This document shows positions 51,267 to 60,753 of a stretch of DNA of 64,000 bases, piece after piece. Numbering within the stretch: position 1 is the first letter of the stretch; the number at the start of each line of letters is the position of its first letter. Below the pieces are notes generated by a model, which was not told the DNA's origin, made no database searches, and saw only the letters and a list, made by a program, of their open reading frames with translations. The position numbers were made by a program, and so were the translations under genes. The stretch is taken from NCBI RefSeq assembly GCF_000620125.1, contig NZ_JHVL01000007.1, forward strand, positions 1-64,000. Direction: 5' to 3'. Source of the DNA: Clostridiisalibacter paucivorans DSM 22131 (GTDB lineage Bacteria > Bacillota > Clostridia > Tissierellales > Clostridiisalibacteraceae).

Positions 51267-53708
51267 TTAATCGCTATCATCGTCAGTATCCTCGTATCCC
51301 TCTCTAACAAAGGCTCTTTGAGCGTTGTATATCGGGAATCTCATATTCCCTCTCTTATTGCCTTCATATCGTTTCCAACCACCGAGCCGCATCAGAATTC
51401 CTTCAATCTCATAAGAGTCAGCTCGACGAATGGCATTTCTCTCCTTACCAAAGCACTCACACCAAATTTCCAGGCAGCATACTCGGGTTCTCAGATTGGC
51501 TCCTTCAGGTATGGTTTCACCAAACTCGCTCTCACCAGCCAAATAACTGCGTCTTTCATAGATGTCCATCTTAGGCCACTTATCAGGAAGCGGCTTTTCA
51601 AGATACTGCTCCACCAAACCCTCACGGTCATCTGCTTCCATGGCATCACGCTGTTCTTCGTAGGCCATCTTCTCTTCATCACCAATAAGGATTAGCGGTT
51701 CACCATCTTTATACTTTTCAAGGGCTTCAGCCCAAATCTGATCAATATCCGTCATCTCCCAGACCTTTTTCTTTCCGTGATTGACTCTTACCGGCCAGAA
51801 TCTTCTGTTTCCGGTCACATCTCTTAAGAAGCCGCTGGTGCTGTTGGTGCTTCCGACGATAACACTTTGTCTTGGGTGACTTTCCACATTGATCCCGTAG
51901 CTCTGTCTGAACTTATCATCTGTTCTGGTAATGAATGACTTCACCGTCTCAACATCAATCTTTCGAAGGCCTGCAAGCTCTCCTAGTTCTAGGATCCAAT
52001 AGCCTTGAAGTTTTTCTGCACCAGCTTTATCGCGCATGTCAGATACGGTTAAACTATCTGAGAACCACTTACCACCAAGTTTTGCAAAGAAGGTGGATTT
52101 TCCGATACCCTGCGGTCCATTGAGAACCAGAATATAATCAAACTTGATACCTGGTTCATAGATACGAGCAACCGCTGCCACTAAGGTTTTTCTCATGATC
52201 GCCCTTGTGTATGGGTTATCCTCTGCACCAAGATAGTCGATAAGAAGGCTATCTACTCTCTCGGTTCCGTCCCAAACTGGCAGCCCTTCCAGATAATCTT
52301 TGATGGGGTGAAACACTCGCTCTGATGCGGCTGTTAATAGCGCATCCTTAATCTTTGCCGGTGACCATATGCCGTAATGCTTATCAAAGTACATCTTGAG
52401 ATTGGCAAGGTCCGAGTCATTCCACCCTGGCTTGACCTGCTTCCAAGGAAGCTTCCCGTTGACATCTAGTAAATGTGTCATCTGGTTATAGGCCACACCT
52501 TTAAGTCTTGGATCGTTTCTAATGATTGTCAGGATGTTGGTTGGTGTATCTTTTACCGTTCCGTTTTTATTCAGTTCAAGTTGTAGCTGCCAGGTGAGAT
52601 CCTCGTCTTCATCAATCTCTTCTGTTTCATCTTTCTCGGTATTAAAGTCTTCTTCTTCCCTTTCAAACTCCTCTTTCATTTCCTCTTCACGCTCTTTTGC
52701 CAGCTGCTTTCTTACCTTTTCATCTGTCGTGCAGAACTCAAGCATAGCCTTTACAGATGGCAGTTGCTTCTTTTCATCTGCCCCTTCATCCAGTTCACCG
52801 AAGCGGTGAATCCTTACAAGGTCAAAAGCATTACAGAGATGTCCACATGCTGGATCCGTAGCGTGATGGGAATATGCGTATTTGCCGCTATAGATCACAA
52901 CACCCGCTGTGGAATCTGCCGGAATATAGTCGTAACGCTCAGGCATGACACTTGGCTGGTAGACGTCTGAAAGAAACGTTTCGATAGCATCTTCAATGGT
53001 ATAGCTCCTACAAAAGGCTCCGATCAGCCCTTCCTTTCTGATGGGATCCGCTTGCTTTTTCATCAGCCTGTCTAACAGCTTTGTTTGACTTGATGACACC
53101 GGCCAGGATGATGTGTCCTGCCAGTTGTCGTACAGCTTTAGAATACTGTCAGGGTTTAAGAAACTTCCTTTGATTTCCCTAAAGAAATATTCTCCATCAC
53201 TGGATGTGCTTGGCCAGTACATGAGTCTGTTAGGTTCGTAGGTGGTATCATCGAAAAGCTCGATGCCGATTTCTTTGGCGATTCTTCTACTGACCGCTTG
53301 GTACTCATCGGCTGTCACTGTTCTTGATAGTGGGATGATCAGCCTGAGCCTGGGTTTTTCCGTTGTGTGTTTGTGGGTGGAGTAGATCACTGATGCGTAT
53401 CCATAGAGCATCTCCATATTCTCAGCTATGGCCACCGCATCATCTGCATGGTCCATATCAAGGCTTAACATGGAACGGTTTATGACACTGGATTTCATTC
53501 TTCTTCCGTCTTTCAGCTGACCGGCTACAAAGCCGCCCACATCTTTCACATTGTCCTGCTGGTACTTCTTCATCTTGCGATACTCTTCTTGGGTTTCACT
53601 TGTGACGGTGGTTTGGGAGAGTCGTTTTGCAAACTCCTCCCAGGACACCGTCTGTTCTTTCCAAACTTTATCTTTACGGCTGTTGCCTGTTGAAATAATA
53701 AATTTCAT
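51267..53708 (-). CDS. VirE-family primase-helicase
   Basis: An 813-residue replication protein. The N-terminal ~190 residues resemble a PrimPol-type domain, with the DxD of RSMLSLDMDHADDA and the His region IYSTHKHTTEKPRLRLIIPL. An acidic linker follows. The C-terminal VirE/P4-type SF3-like ATPase has Walker A LVLNGPQGIGKSTFFAKLGG and the Walker B-like WILELGELAGL, with SFITRTDDKFRQSYG. It should prime and unwind phage DNA at the neighbouring repeat-rich region. Start after AAGGAGGACGCC. Confidence 0.88.
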   Translation of the reverse strand: MKFIISTGNSRKDKVWKEQTVSWEEFAKRLSQTTVTSETQEEYRKMKKYQQDNVKDVGGFVAGQLKDGRRMKSSVINRSMLSLDMDHADDAVAIAENMEMLYGYASVIYSTHKHTTEKPRLRLIIPLSRTVTADEYQAVSRRIAKEIGIELFDDTTYEPNRLMYWPSTSSDGEYFFREIKGSFLNPDSILKLYDNWQDTSSWPVSSSQTKLLDRLMKKQADPIRKEGLIGAFCRSYTIEDAIETFLSDVYQPSVMPERYDYIPADSTAGVVIYSGKYAYSHHATDPACGHLCNAFDLVRIHRFGELDEGADEKKQLPSVKAMLEFCTTDEKVRKQLAKEREEEMKEEFEREEEDFNTEKDETEEIDEDEDLTWQLQLELNKNGTVKDTPTNILTIIRNDPRLKGVAYNQMTHLLDVNGKLPWKQVKPGWNDSDLANLKMYFDKHYGIWSPAKIKDALLTAASERVFHPIKDYLEGLPVWDGTERVDSLLIDYLGAEDNPYTRAIMRKTLVAAVARIYEPGIKFDYILVLNGPQGIGKSTFFAKLGGKWFSDSLTVSDMRDKAGAEKLQGYWILELGELAGLRKIDVETVKSFITRTDDKFRQSYGINVESHPRQSVIVGSTNSTSGFLRDVTGNRRFWPVRVNHGKKKVWEMTDIDQIWAEALEKYKDGEPLILIGDEEKMAYEEQRDAMEADDREGLVEQYLEKPLPDKWPKMDIYERRSYLAGESEFGETIPEGANLRTRVCCLEIWCECFGKERNAIRRADSYEIEGILMRLGGWKRYEGNKRGNMRFPIYNAQRAFVREGYEDTDDDSD

Positions 53709-53755
53709 GGCGTCCTCCTTCTTTCTTGATTGATGAGGTTTGTATGATCCGGACT

Positions 53756-53929
53756 TTACTCGATGCAGTCAGGGCAAATATCCAACCATTCCCCTTCGAC
53801 TCTCTTACTCTTCCATCCGATGTCTTCTCTGGCGTCTATTGCGTTTTGAAAACTCTCAAACTCCTCGTCCGTTCCCGCTCCGCATATATCACAAATTAAA
53901 GTGTATTTTCCGTACTCTTTTGAAATCAT
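53756..53929 (-). CDS. 57-residue zinc-ribbon-like protein
   Basis: A short frame found by reading the gap: ATG 53929 directly after the TAG of the upstream gene, TAA at 53756-53758. The product (MISKEYGKYTLICDICGAGT, ending LDICPDCIE) has two CxxC pairs that would bind zinc. GAGGAAAG lies upstream. Small zinc ribbons of this type are frequent in phage replication operons; the function is unknown. Confidence 0.65.
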   Translation of the reverse strand: MISKEYGKYTLICDICGAGTDEEFESFQNAIDAREDIGWKSKRVEGEWLDICPDCIE

Positions 53930-54283
53930 CTATCTTTCCTCGCTTTCACAATCATTAGTTTGACTTTTCTTGTAGTTCAGATAGGCTTCGGCAATCACTT
54001 CATAAACATCAGCCATTTTCTCAAAATCAACTTCTGTGGCTTTACTCATATAACTGACTCCCACATCCGCTTTGGCAATCTCCGTAATGGCTTTTAATAT
54101 TTTGTGCTCGAAGAATCCTCCATCAAATTTGCCAAATCTAAGTTCATCTCTAAACTTCTTTCTGACTTCTCTATATCTGCCGGTAGTAAACTTGTTTCGA
54201 TCCCCCATGTTGATTTGAACTTTCTCTATTTGCTTTTTTACTTCTGCTTGGATAAACTGTTCTAAATTATCTATTTCATACAT
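53930..54283 (-). CDS. Hypothetical phage protein
   Basis: A 117-residue, mostly helical charged protein (YEIDNLEQFIQAEVKKQIEK, then VYEVIAEAYLNYKKSQTNDC) with no recognised family. ATG 54283 follows CGGAGGAGAACAAG. It lies between DNA polymerase and primase genes, so a replication accessory role is possible, but nothing in the sequence shows it. Confidence 0.7.
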   Translation of the reverse strand: MYEIDNLEQFIQAEVKKQIEKVQINMGDRNKFTTGRYREVRKKFRDELRFGKFDGGFFEHKILKAITEIAKADVGVSYMSKATEVDFEKMADVYEVIAEAYLNYKKSQTNDCESEER

Positions 54284-54338
54284 CTTGTTCTCCTCCGTTT
54301 CTTCAGTTTTTACTAGCTTTATCTCTTTGATATTTTCA

Positions 54339-56294
54339 TTAATCCTTCTGATAAAAGTCACACTCATAGCCGTCTGCATCAAGGGGTAACCCCTCCGACC
54401 ATTTGGGACTTTCGCTCATGATGCTGCACACTTCTTCTACGCTGGACTCGCCCATAGGCACTTCACAGATCACCTCGTCATGCACATGAGCAACAATGGC
54501 AAATCCAGCTTTATCAAGTCTTAGCATGGCTTCAGCCAGAAGATCTCTGGATGCAGCTTGAACAATGTTCTCCACAATCTTTGGTCCGTAGGTTTCTATC
54601 CTCTCCCACTTTTTCGTGGTTCCGATACCTTCATAGGTCAGACCCTCTCGTCCAAATTTATTCAACATCAGCTTTGGCTTCACATAGACCAGGTCACGAC
54701 CTGACGGGAGAGTCACGAAAAGCATGCCGCTTTTATAAGTGAAGATAATCCCGTGAGTTCTTGCCCGGGTTCTTTCTTTCACTGCTTTGATGGCCATCTT
54801 GTCCACTTCCCACCAGAAATTCACGATGTGGGGGTTGGCTCTACGCCAGTTGTCAATAAGACCTTGTAGCTCGTTTTCTTTCACGCCCATTTCGAGTGCA
54901 CCCATAGACTTAAGTGCTCCAACCCCACCGCCATATCCACAGGCAAGTTCAGAGATTTTTCCCTTTTGCCTCAGCGGGCTACCCTTTGTGATTTCATCAA
55001 TAGGCACATGAAACATTTGTGAAGCAGAAGCTTCATAGATCTTTCCGTGAGACTGGAATACTTCAAGTCTCCACTTCTCGCCGGCGAGCCAGGATAGTAC
55101 CCTCGCTTCTATGGCTGAAAAGTCAGCCACGATGAACCTGTGACCCTCTCTTGGAATGAATGCGGTTCTAATGAGTTCTGACAGTACCCCCGGTGTATTC
55201 CCAAAGAGCATCTGCAGATCATCAAAACGTCCTTCTTTCACCAGATCTCTTGCAAGCTTTAGGTCTACAAGGTGGTTCTGTGGGAGATTTTGGACTTGTA
55301 CCAGCCTTCCGGCAAACCGTCCTGTTCGATTGGCGCCATAGAACTGAAAGAGTCCATGGACTCTGCCATCTGAACAAACCGCCCTTTCAATGGCTTCATA
55401 TTTTCTGACACTGGTCTTAGCCATGAGGAGCCTAAGCTTTAATGCTTCTTCCACCTCACCCTCAGTTTCACTGACCAGCTCTTTTACGTTTTTCTTTGAT
55501 AGGCTCTCGACTTCCACGCCACGCTCTGACAGCCAATCCTTGAGTTGCGATACGGAATTTGGGTTCTCAAGGCCAGTCAGTTTATAGGCTCTTTCTGTTG
55601 CTGATACGGTAAACTGCTTATCACAGGAGATGGCTTGCATCACGAAATCCATATCCGCCCTAAAGCCTCGATCATTAATTCGTTGGTCCAGTTCATAGAG
55701 GGCTTGTTCTGATTCTGGTATTGGATAGTCTTTGATTTTCTTTCTAATCTCGAGTTCCACTTCTACGTCTCTGATGTTGTACTGCTTGAACAGCTCCCAT
55801 TTGTCAGGTGCATCTGTTGGAAGGTTTCTAGTTCTGCCACCATTGGCTGCTGTTGGCTTACAGGGAATACAGAAATATCTAATCAGTGGTTTTCCCTCTG
55901 ACATCTTTTGAACACCTAGCCTTAGCACTTTTGCTACTCCCTCAAGGTGGAGAGGAAGTCCAAGCATTGCTGCCTGAACCTCACTGCACCTCCATGAAGA
56001 TGGATTAAGATACACTTCCTTATCAAGCTTTCGACTCAGATATCTCATAAGAGCCACTCGTTCGAAGTTGGCATTAAAGGCAGTCTTGATGATGTCTTCA
56101 CTTAGAATGGCCTCAACGATTTCTTCAGGTATTTCCTCACCACTGGCCAGATCAATCAGCTGAACAGGACCTTCATCAATGCTGTAGGCAAAGAGCAAGA
56201 TGTCGAAGTTTGGACTATCGGTGTAGCGGTAAACACCACACTTTCCAAGGTCAATATCTGAAAATGTCTCAATATCTATGGATAAAATCTTCAT
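54339..56294 (-). CDS. Family A DNA polymerase with 3'-5' exonuclease
   Basis: A 651-residue phage polymerase. The N-terminal exonuclease domain has LSIDIETFSDIDLGKCGVYR and AFNANFERVALMRYL. The polymerase domain has FVPREGH-like RTAFIPREGHRFIVADFSAI (motif A Asp), the motif B helix LRQKGKISELACGYGGG and motif C FAIVAHVHDEVICEVP. It would replicate the phage genome together with the VirE primase-helicase. No 5'-nuclease domain. Start after GGAGGTGGTAAACCC. Confidence 0.92.
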   Translation of the reverse strand: MKILSIDIETFSDIDLGKCGVYRYTDSPNFDILLFAYSIDEGPVQLIDLASGEEIPEEIVEAILSEDIIKTAFNANFERVALMRYLSRKLDKEVYLNPSSWRCSEVQAAMLGLPLHLEGVAKVLRLGVQKMSEGKPLIRYFCIPCKPTAANGGRTRNLPTDAPDKWELFKQYNIRDVEVELEIRKKIKDYPIPESEQALYELDQRINDRGFRADMDFVMQAISCDKQFTVSATERAYKLTGLENPNSVSQLKDWLSERGVEVESLSKKNVKELVSETEGEVEEALKLRLLMAKTSVRKYEAIERAVCSDGRVHGLFQFYGANRTGRFAGRLVQVQNLPQNHLVDLKLARDLVKEGRFDDLQMLFGNTPGVLSELIRTAFIPREGHRFIVADFSAIEARVLSWLAGEKWRLEVFQSHGKIYEASASQMFHVPIDEITKGSPLRQKGKISELACGYGGGVGALKSMGALEMGVKENELQGLIDNWRRANPHIVNFWWEVDKMAIKAVKERTRARTHGIIFTYKSGMLFVTLPSGRDLVYVKPKLMLNKFGREGLTYEGIGTTKKWERIETYGPKIVENIVQAASRDLLAEAMLRLDKAGFAIVAHVHDEVICEVPMGESSVEEVCSIMSESPKWSEGLPLDADGYECDFYQKD

Positions 56295-56327
56295 GGGTTT
56301 ACCACCTCCTCTCCGTCTTCTTTACTG

Positions 56328-56861
56328 CTAAGCCAAGAAATCATCGTCAGCTTCAATCTCAAAGTCATCCTCAGCGCGACTCATACCACCCAGTGGCTCT
56401 CCGTCTTTAAGCTTCTGCACGTTTCCAAGGCCCGCTGCAATTCCACGGTTCCCGTTCACATTGAAGGCATATAGGTTCAGGCTTACTTTTCCATAACATC
56501 CAGAGTAGACTTCACTTCGATCGAGAATGGCTTGAATCTTTCCATCCACCACTTGAGGTGCGTTCTTTGAATTGGCGTTGATGAAATAGCACCCTTCATA
56601 TGCCGGATCATCCGGTCTATCAATGTCTCCATCTCGAAGAGGAGTCTTAAGATTAGTTGGAACCTTTCCTCCAAACTTTGGCGCACCTTCTTGCTTAGCT
56701 GCCTCAATCGCCTTCAAAATTGCGTTTACTGTCTTCTTGTCTGACTTTGGAATGATGACCGAGACGCTGTACTTAGGGTCACTTCCATTGATACTTTTCG
56801 GTTCAAAAACATTCACATAGCTTAATCTTCCAGGTACGACTACTTTCGTTTCTTTACTCAT
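56328..56861 (-). CDS. DUF2815 protein, probable phage ssDNA-binding protein
   Basis: A 177-residue DUF2815 protein (VVVPGRLSYVNVFEPKSING, PDDPAYEGCYFINANSKNAP, SLNLYAFNVNGNRGIAAGLG). This family has an OB-like layout, sits next to phage polymerases and resembles T7 gp2.5-type ssDNA-binding proteins. The acidic C-terminus (EDDFEIEADDDFLA) is what ssDNA-binding proteins use to recruit partners. Start after AGGAGGATTTTATC. Confidence 0.87.
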   Translation of the reverse strand: MSKETKVVVPGRLSYVNVFEPKSINGSDPKYSVSVIIPKSDKKTVNAILKAIEAAKQEGAPKFGGKVPTNLKTPLRDGDIDRPDDPAYEGCYFINANSKNAPQVVDGKIQAILDRSEVYSGCYGKVSLNLYAFNVNGNRGIAAGLGNVQKLKDGEPLGGMSRAEDDFEIEADDDFLA

Positions 56862-56970
56862 GATAAAATCCTCCTAAAATTTGTATTGGTTTGCTCTTCT
56901 GAGCTTGGTTATAATAATCGATTGGTACTTCATAACGCTCAAATGTTCATAAGCGTTCATAAATCTTGAT

Positions 56971-58107
56971 CTACTCTTCCACCTGAAACTCTGCATGGAT
57001 AGGATCAACAGCTTGACGCTTGTCTGTTTCAGGTACCAAGGTGAGTTTCCCCTTTGGTTTTTCTACTAAGTTTCCAAGGATGTCATTGAACTTCTTCTTG
57101 CCCATGAGCTTCTCCATCTCTGTGATGGTGATTAAGCTCTGTTTGAAGATGTCTGTATAACCTGCTTCCTTCGCAGTCTCAGCAACTGCAGTTTCATCCG
57201 TGAACTTCCTTCTGGTTCTTCCTTCGACGAGCTTGAATCCATCCCACTCTCTACCTTCATTGATAGCCAGCGCTGTGGCGTAGGTGTAGATATCCCCCGC
57301 CCATTTAGCCAGTTCATCTGCAAGACCGATGATTTCAGCAATCTCCTCGTCTGTGAGAAGAGCAGGATCTTGAAATTCATACTTTAATAGTTCAAGATTT
57401 TTCACAGCCCTTGCCCTGCACTGGTTCTTTGCTCTACAGAATCTGCAATGATCTCCGGCACAGAACTCTCCACCACCGGTACTAGCCAGTAATGCTTTGG
57501 GTTTTAATTCTTCTTCAGCCCATTTCAGTAGTTCTTTCACTGTGATCTCCCAAGTAGAGAAGTTATCTACCCTTGGCTGGACGATGGCCATGGACACTTT
57601 CTCGATGTCATAAAGCATGTCGAAAAGGGATAAGGCGCCAAGCGCATAGAGCATCATCTGTGGGTTCTTTTCTGCTGAAACGATGACACCACGTCCGTAT
57701 TTCAAATCCACCACATGAAGGGTTCCATTTCCAACGACAACCAGGTCACCGGTCCCGAAGCCTTCAGGTACATAATCAGAAAAGTCCAACTTCTGCTCTA
57801 TTAAAATTTGAAGGTCAGAACAGTTCTCTTTTGATCTCTCAATCAGTTCTAGGCAGTATTCCACGTACAGATCTGTCATCTCGTCCATTTCGTCCGAGTG
57901 ATATGGACTTGTCGGTTTTTTCGACCGCATCTTCAGCGCTTTCTTTAGCTTGTGTTCGGCCAGGTCATGGGCTGCTGTTCCCTCTTCAGCATAGGAGCTT
58001 GTTTCATTTGGGAACTGCTGCTCTAATTGAGCGGATGGTGGACAGTTCATCCACCGATGCGCCCCTGATGCCGAGTAGATGGAATGTGTGTTATATGATC
58101 CACTCAC
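56971..58107 (-). CDS. DUF2800 PD-(D/E)XK nuclease (RecB/Cas4-like)
   Basis: A 378-residue DUF2800 protein. It has the N-terminal SIYSASGAHRWMNCPPSAQL, the nuclease core GTGDLVVVG and LHVVDLKYGRG (Asp, Asp-x-Lys), and a Cys cluster EFCAGDHCRFCRAKNQC that may hold an iron-sulphur centre as in Cas4/AddB-type exonucleases. It works in phage recombination or DNA-end processing beside DUF2815 and the polymerase. Its start overlaps the upstream gene stop (ATGA). Confidence 0.87.
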   Translation of the reverse strand: MSGSYNTHSIYSASGAHRWMNCPPSAQLEQQFPNETSSYAEEGTAAHDLAEHKLKKALKMRSKKPTSPYHSDEMDEMTDLYVEYCLELIERSKENCSDLQILIEQKLDFSDYVPEGFGTGDLVVVGNGTLHVVDLKYGRGVIVSAEKNPQMMLYALGALSLFDMLYDIEKVSMAIVQPRVDNFSTWEITVKELLKWAEEELKPKALLASTGGGEFCAGDHCRFCRAKNQCRARAVKNLELLKYEFQDPALLTDEEIAEIIGLADELAKWAGDIYTYATALAINEGREWDGFKLVEGRTRRKFTDETAVAETAKEAGYTDIFKQSLITITEMEKLMGKKKFNDILGNLVEKPKGKLTLVPETDKRQAVDPIHAEFQVEE

Positions 58108-58493
58108 TTCAGCTCACCCACTTCCTTCAGGGCGGCTGCATAATGCTTAGAATCTAGAGATGAGAGGTTATTGGCTCCATATTTGGTGATGATGGCTTTC
58201 ACCGCCTCTCTATGACCGTCTCTGCTTTTATCAGCCATGGCTGCTCTCACTTCTTCAAGGGTTGGTTGTTTTTCTTCTGGTGCTTCTTCAACCGGTGTTT
58301 CAATAGTCGCTTCACCAACTTCAGGTTCTTTGTTCTCAGATTCCTCCACCTTTGCTTTGGTTTTTGATTTCTTTTTAGTTGGTTCTTCATTTGCTACTTC
58401 ATTTGATTCCATAGCATGTACCAAAGTCTCTATACTTTCAGTCAGTGACTTAAGATCACTGACAACATCCAGTGCGAGTTTGATTTTACTCAT
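58104..58493 (-). CDS. Hypothetical phage protein with acidic/Lys-rich linker
   Basis: A 129-residue protein: helical N-terminus (KIKLALDVVSDLKSLTESIE), a low-complexity charged middle (TKKKSKTKAKVEESENKEPE) and a C-terminal ~50-residue domain (TLEEVRAAMADKSRDGHREA) of the type found in recombination/ssDNA-associated phage proteins. It overlaps both neighbours by a few bases. Function unknown. Confidence 0.7.
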   Translation of the reverse strand: MSKIKLALDVVSDLKSLTESIETLVHAMESNEVANEEPTKKKSKTKAKVEESENKEPEVGEATIETPVEEAPEEKQPTLEEVRAAMADKSRDGHREAVKAIITKYGANNLSSLDSKHYAAALKEVGELK

Positions 58494-59706
58494 CCTTCGA
58501 TTCTCCTTTCGTCTTGAAATAGTCTTTAGCCAGTTCTTTAAGAATTGGTACCAGGTCCTTCATCTCCCAGGGTGTGTTTCTTTCCTCACCGTTTAGCTTC
58601 ATCTTCTCTCTGCCAAAGTGACCGTAGGCTGCAAACTGTCTGTAGATGGGCCGTCTCAATCCAAATGACTTGATGATGGTGCCTGGTCTCATATCAATCA
58701 AGGCTTTAATGATTTCCGTTAATACTTCATCCGACAGTTTTCCGCTACCAAAGGTGTCTACCTTGAAAGACACTGGCTTGGCCACACCAATGGCGTAAGA
58801 AACCTGCACCTCGCATTCCTTAGCGAGGCTTGCTGCGACAATGTTCTTTGCGATGTATCTGGCAAGATATGCTCCTGAGCGGTCTACCTTCGTTGGATCC
58901 TTCCCAGAAAAAGCTCCACCACCATGTCGTCCCTTGCTTCCATAGGTATCAACTATGATCTTTCTGCCGGTCAATCCTGAGTCTGCAGCTGGACCGCCAA
59001 GGACAAATCGCCCGGTGGGATTGATCATCACTTTTGTGTTTACCGTCAATAGGTCATTAGGGATGACTTTGAGAATAATATGCTTCGTCACATCTTCTCT
59101 CAACTTCTTAATGTCCACACCTTCAGCATGTTGGGTGGATACTACAATCGCTTCAATGGATAAAGGTTTATGGTCCTTTCCATATCCTAGCGATACTTGG
59201 GCTTTGCCATCTGGTTTAAGGTAAGGAAGTAGCCCTGACCTTCTTGTCTCTGCTAACCTCATGCAAAGCTTATGTGAGAGCACTAATGCTAAAGGCATAA
59301 ACTCAGGTGTTTCATCAGTGGCGTATCCATACATTAAGCCCTGGTCGCCAGCGCGGATCTCACTTTTAACTACTCCCATTGCGATGTCAGGAGATTGTTT
59401 GTTGATTGCGATAAGCATTCTATAAAACTCACCATCCGTTGACAGTTCATCTGCTCGGTAGCCAATTTCGTAGATAATGTCTTTAACGATTTTTTTGTAG
59501 TCGATTCTCTTTTCAGTGCTGGTTTCTCCAAACACATGGATGAGTCCATCTGCTGCAGTGACTTCAATTGCTGTTCTTGCTTCTGGATCCTCCAATATAA
59601 TGGAATCCATAATCGCGTCAGCAATCTGATCACATAGTTTATCTGGATGCCCCTCCGTTACTGATTCAGATGTAAAAACATAAGCTGGTTTCTGATTATC
59701 TTTCAT
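58486..59706 (-). CDS. metK: S-adenosylmethionine synthetase, phage-encoded
   Basis: A 406-residue MetK making SAM from methionine and ATP. Signature segments are intact: TSESVTEGHPDKLCDQIADA, the GHGG-equivalent loop GSKGRHGGGAFSGKDPTKVD, DQGLMYGYATDETPEFMPLA and AVSYAIG-like CEVQVSYAIGVAKPVSFKVD. Full length and located within the phage replication operon, 8 bases overlapping the next gene. It probably boosts SAM for the ParB-methyltransferase or for diverting host metabolism. Start after AGGAGCAAGTAA. Confidence 0.93.
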   Translation of the reverse strand: MKDNQKPAYVFTSESVTEGHPDKLCDQIADAIMDSIILEDPEARTAIEVTAADGLIHVFGETSTEKRIDYKKIVKDIIYEIGYRADELSTDGEFYRMLIAINKQSPDIAMGVVKSEIRAGDQGLMYGYATDETPEFMPLALVLSHKLCMRLAETRRSGLLPYLKPDGKAQVSLGYGKDHKPLSIEAIVVSTQHAEGVDIKKLREDVTKHIILKVIPNDLLTVNTKVMINPTGRFVLGGPAADSGLTGRKIIVDTYGSKGRHGGGAFSGKDPTKVDRSGAYLARYIAKNIVAASLAKECEVQVSYAIGVAKPVSFKVDTFGSGKLSDEVLTEIIKALIDMRPGTIIKSFGLRRPIYRQFAAYGHFGREKMKLNGEERNTPWEMKDLVPILKELAKDYFKTKGESKDE

Positions 59707-59729
59707 TTACTTGCTCCTCTCTATTTCGA

Positions 59730-59969
59730 TTATTCAGCTTCATCCGTTTCTTGCACTTCCATCTCCGTTATGGAAATGATTCCTACACTGTCTCCAGGTA
59801 CTAAAACGACCATCTTGTGTCCATCTCCGAAGATTGCATTTAGTAAGCGGTCCCGTAGTGTCACTTTTCTGGCGGCAAGCACCTGGTTAGGACTTGGTTT
59901 TTTGATTCCAATCTCCACATGATGCATTGTCTTTGCCTTTTGAAGATTTAAAACGCCTTGTTTACTCAT
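59730..59969 (-). CDS. Small hypothetical phage protein
   Basis: A 79-residue protein (HVEIGIKKPSPNQVLAARKV, then DGHKMVVLVPGDSVGIISIT) with a short beta-rich core and an acidic tail. No family recognised. It is 24 bp upstream of metK in the same operon and starts near GGTGATATGAG. Confidence 0.65.
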   Translation of the reverse strand: MSKQGVLNLQKAKTMHHVEIGIKKPSPNQVLAARKVTLRDRLLNAIFGDGHKMVVLVPGDSVGIISITEMEVQETDEAE

Positions 59970-60062
59970 CTCATATCACCTGCCTTTCATATTGAGATTT
60001 GAGTTCCATATCAGCGGCCTCTATATATAGGTCATGGGAGAAACAATAGTTGCCCCCCTAAA

Positions 60063-60608
60063 TCAAAACTTTTTTATTTTTTTGCTAAGCTGCTCCAAAA
60101 CACGGTTCATTCTTTTCGTCACAGAAGACTTATGAACACCATCCCTCCTAGCTACATCAGCCATGGAAAGCCCTCTAAAATAAATGTCCATCACCAGTTC
60201 CTGCTGCTGTGGCTCCAAAGCCTGAATAGCTTTTCTTACAGCTTCTTTCTCAAGATTGGCTAGCACCATATCAAGTGCATCTTCTTCGGTCATGAGGGTA
60301 TCGAATTTGTCGTTTTGGTCTGAATAACTGTGGTGGCGTCTGCTCTCAGTCTGATTGTTGTTGTACTCAAGGCGCTCTTCACCTTTGCTGATCACAAGCC
60401 ACAGCCAGGGTTCTACACCTTCAGTTTCCGAGATCATCTCCTCTGTGATTTCACATTTTTCATCTGTGGCTTCAAATTCATAAGTGAATGAATCGCACTC
60501 ACTTAGATCAAATGTGGTTTTCTTTTTACCAACTGCATAAGTGACCTTTCCTTCTTCTGAAATCTCGATAGTTGTAGTAACTCCATTGGTTTTGAATGTT
60601 TTTAACAT
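60063..60608 (-). CDS. Sigma-70-like phage regulator
   Basis: A 181-residue protein. The first ~75 residues are a beta-rich domain (LKTFKTNGVTTTIEISEEGK). The C-terminal ~60 residues resemble sigma region 4 (AIQALEPQQQELVMDIYFRG, then LSMADVARRDGVHKSSVTKR). It probably drives early or middle phage promoters, perhaps the 33-bp set. ATG 60608 after AAAGGAGGAACAGAC; an in-frame extension to 60728 passes through a terminator hairpin and is unlikely to be the main product. Confidence 0.8.
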   Translation of the reverse strand: MLKTFKTNGVTTTIEISEEGKVTYAVGKKKTTFDLSECDSFTYEFEATDEKCEITEEMISETEGVEPWLWLVISKGEERLEYNNNQTESRRHHSYSDQNDKFDTLMTEEDALDMVLANLEKEAVRKAIQALEPQQQELVMDIYFRGLSMADVARRDGVHKSSVTKRMNRVLEQLSKKIKKF

Positions 60609-60664
60609 TGTCTGTTCCTCCTTTGATTTTGTAGTTAGGAGGAAGCACGACCAAAAAAGGGCAT

Positions 60665-60702
60665 AAAAAAAGGCCCTAATACGCATAACACGTACTAGGA
60701 CC
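60665..60702 (-). terminator. Terminator/attenuator in the leader of the sigma-like gene
   Basis: Minus-strand GGTCCTAGTACG-TGTTATG-CGTATTAGGGCC, a 12-bp stem with G-U pairs, then seven T, 57 bp before the sigma-like start. A competing GGCCA/TGGTC pairing just upstream could disrupt it. It would stop most transcripts before the regulator gene unless relieved. Confidence 0.7.
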
Positions 60703-60753
60703 AAATTGGCCGAGGGCGAAATACCCATAGAGCAAAAATTGCCCCAAGGGCAT

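Noticed and set aside
60609-60728. N-terminal extension MGISPSANLVLVRVMRI... as the real start of the sigma-like protein, or as an antibiotic-resistance leader peptide
   Set aside because: It runs through a terminator hairpin, lacks a clear RBS, has no stop before the gene, and a strong RBS precedes the ATG at 60608. There is no resistance gene downstream.
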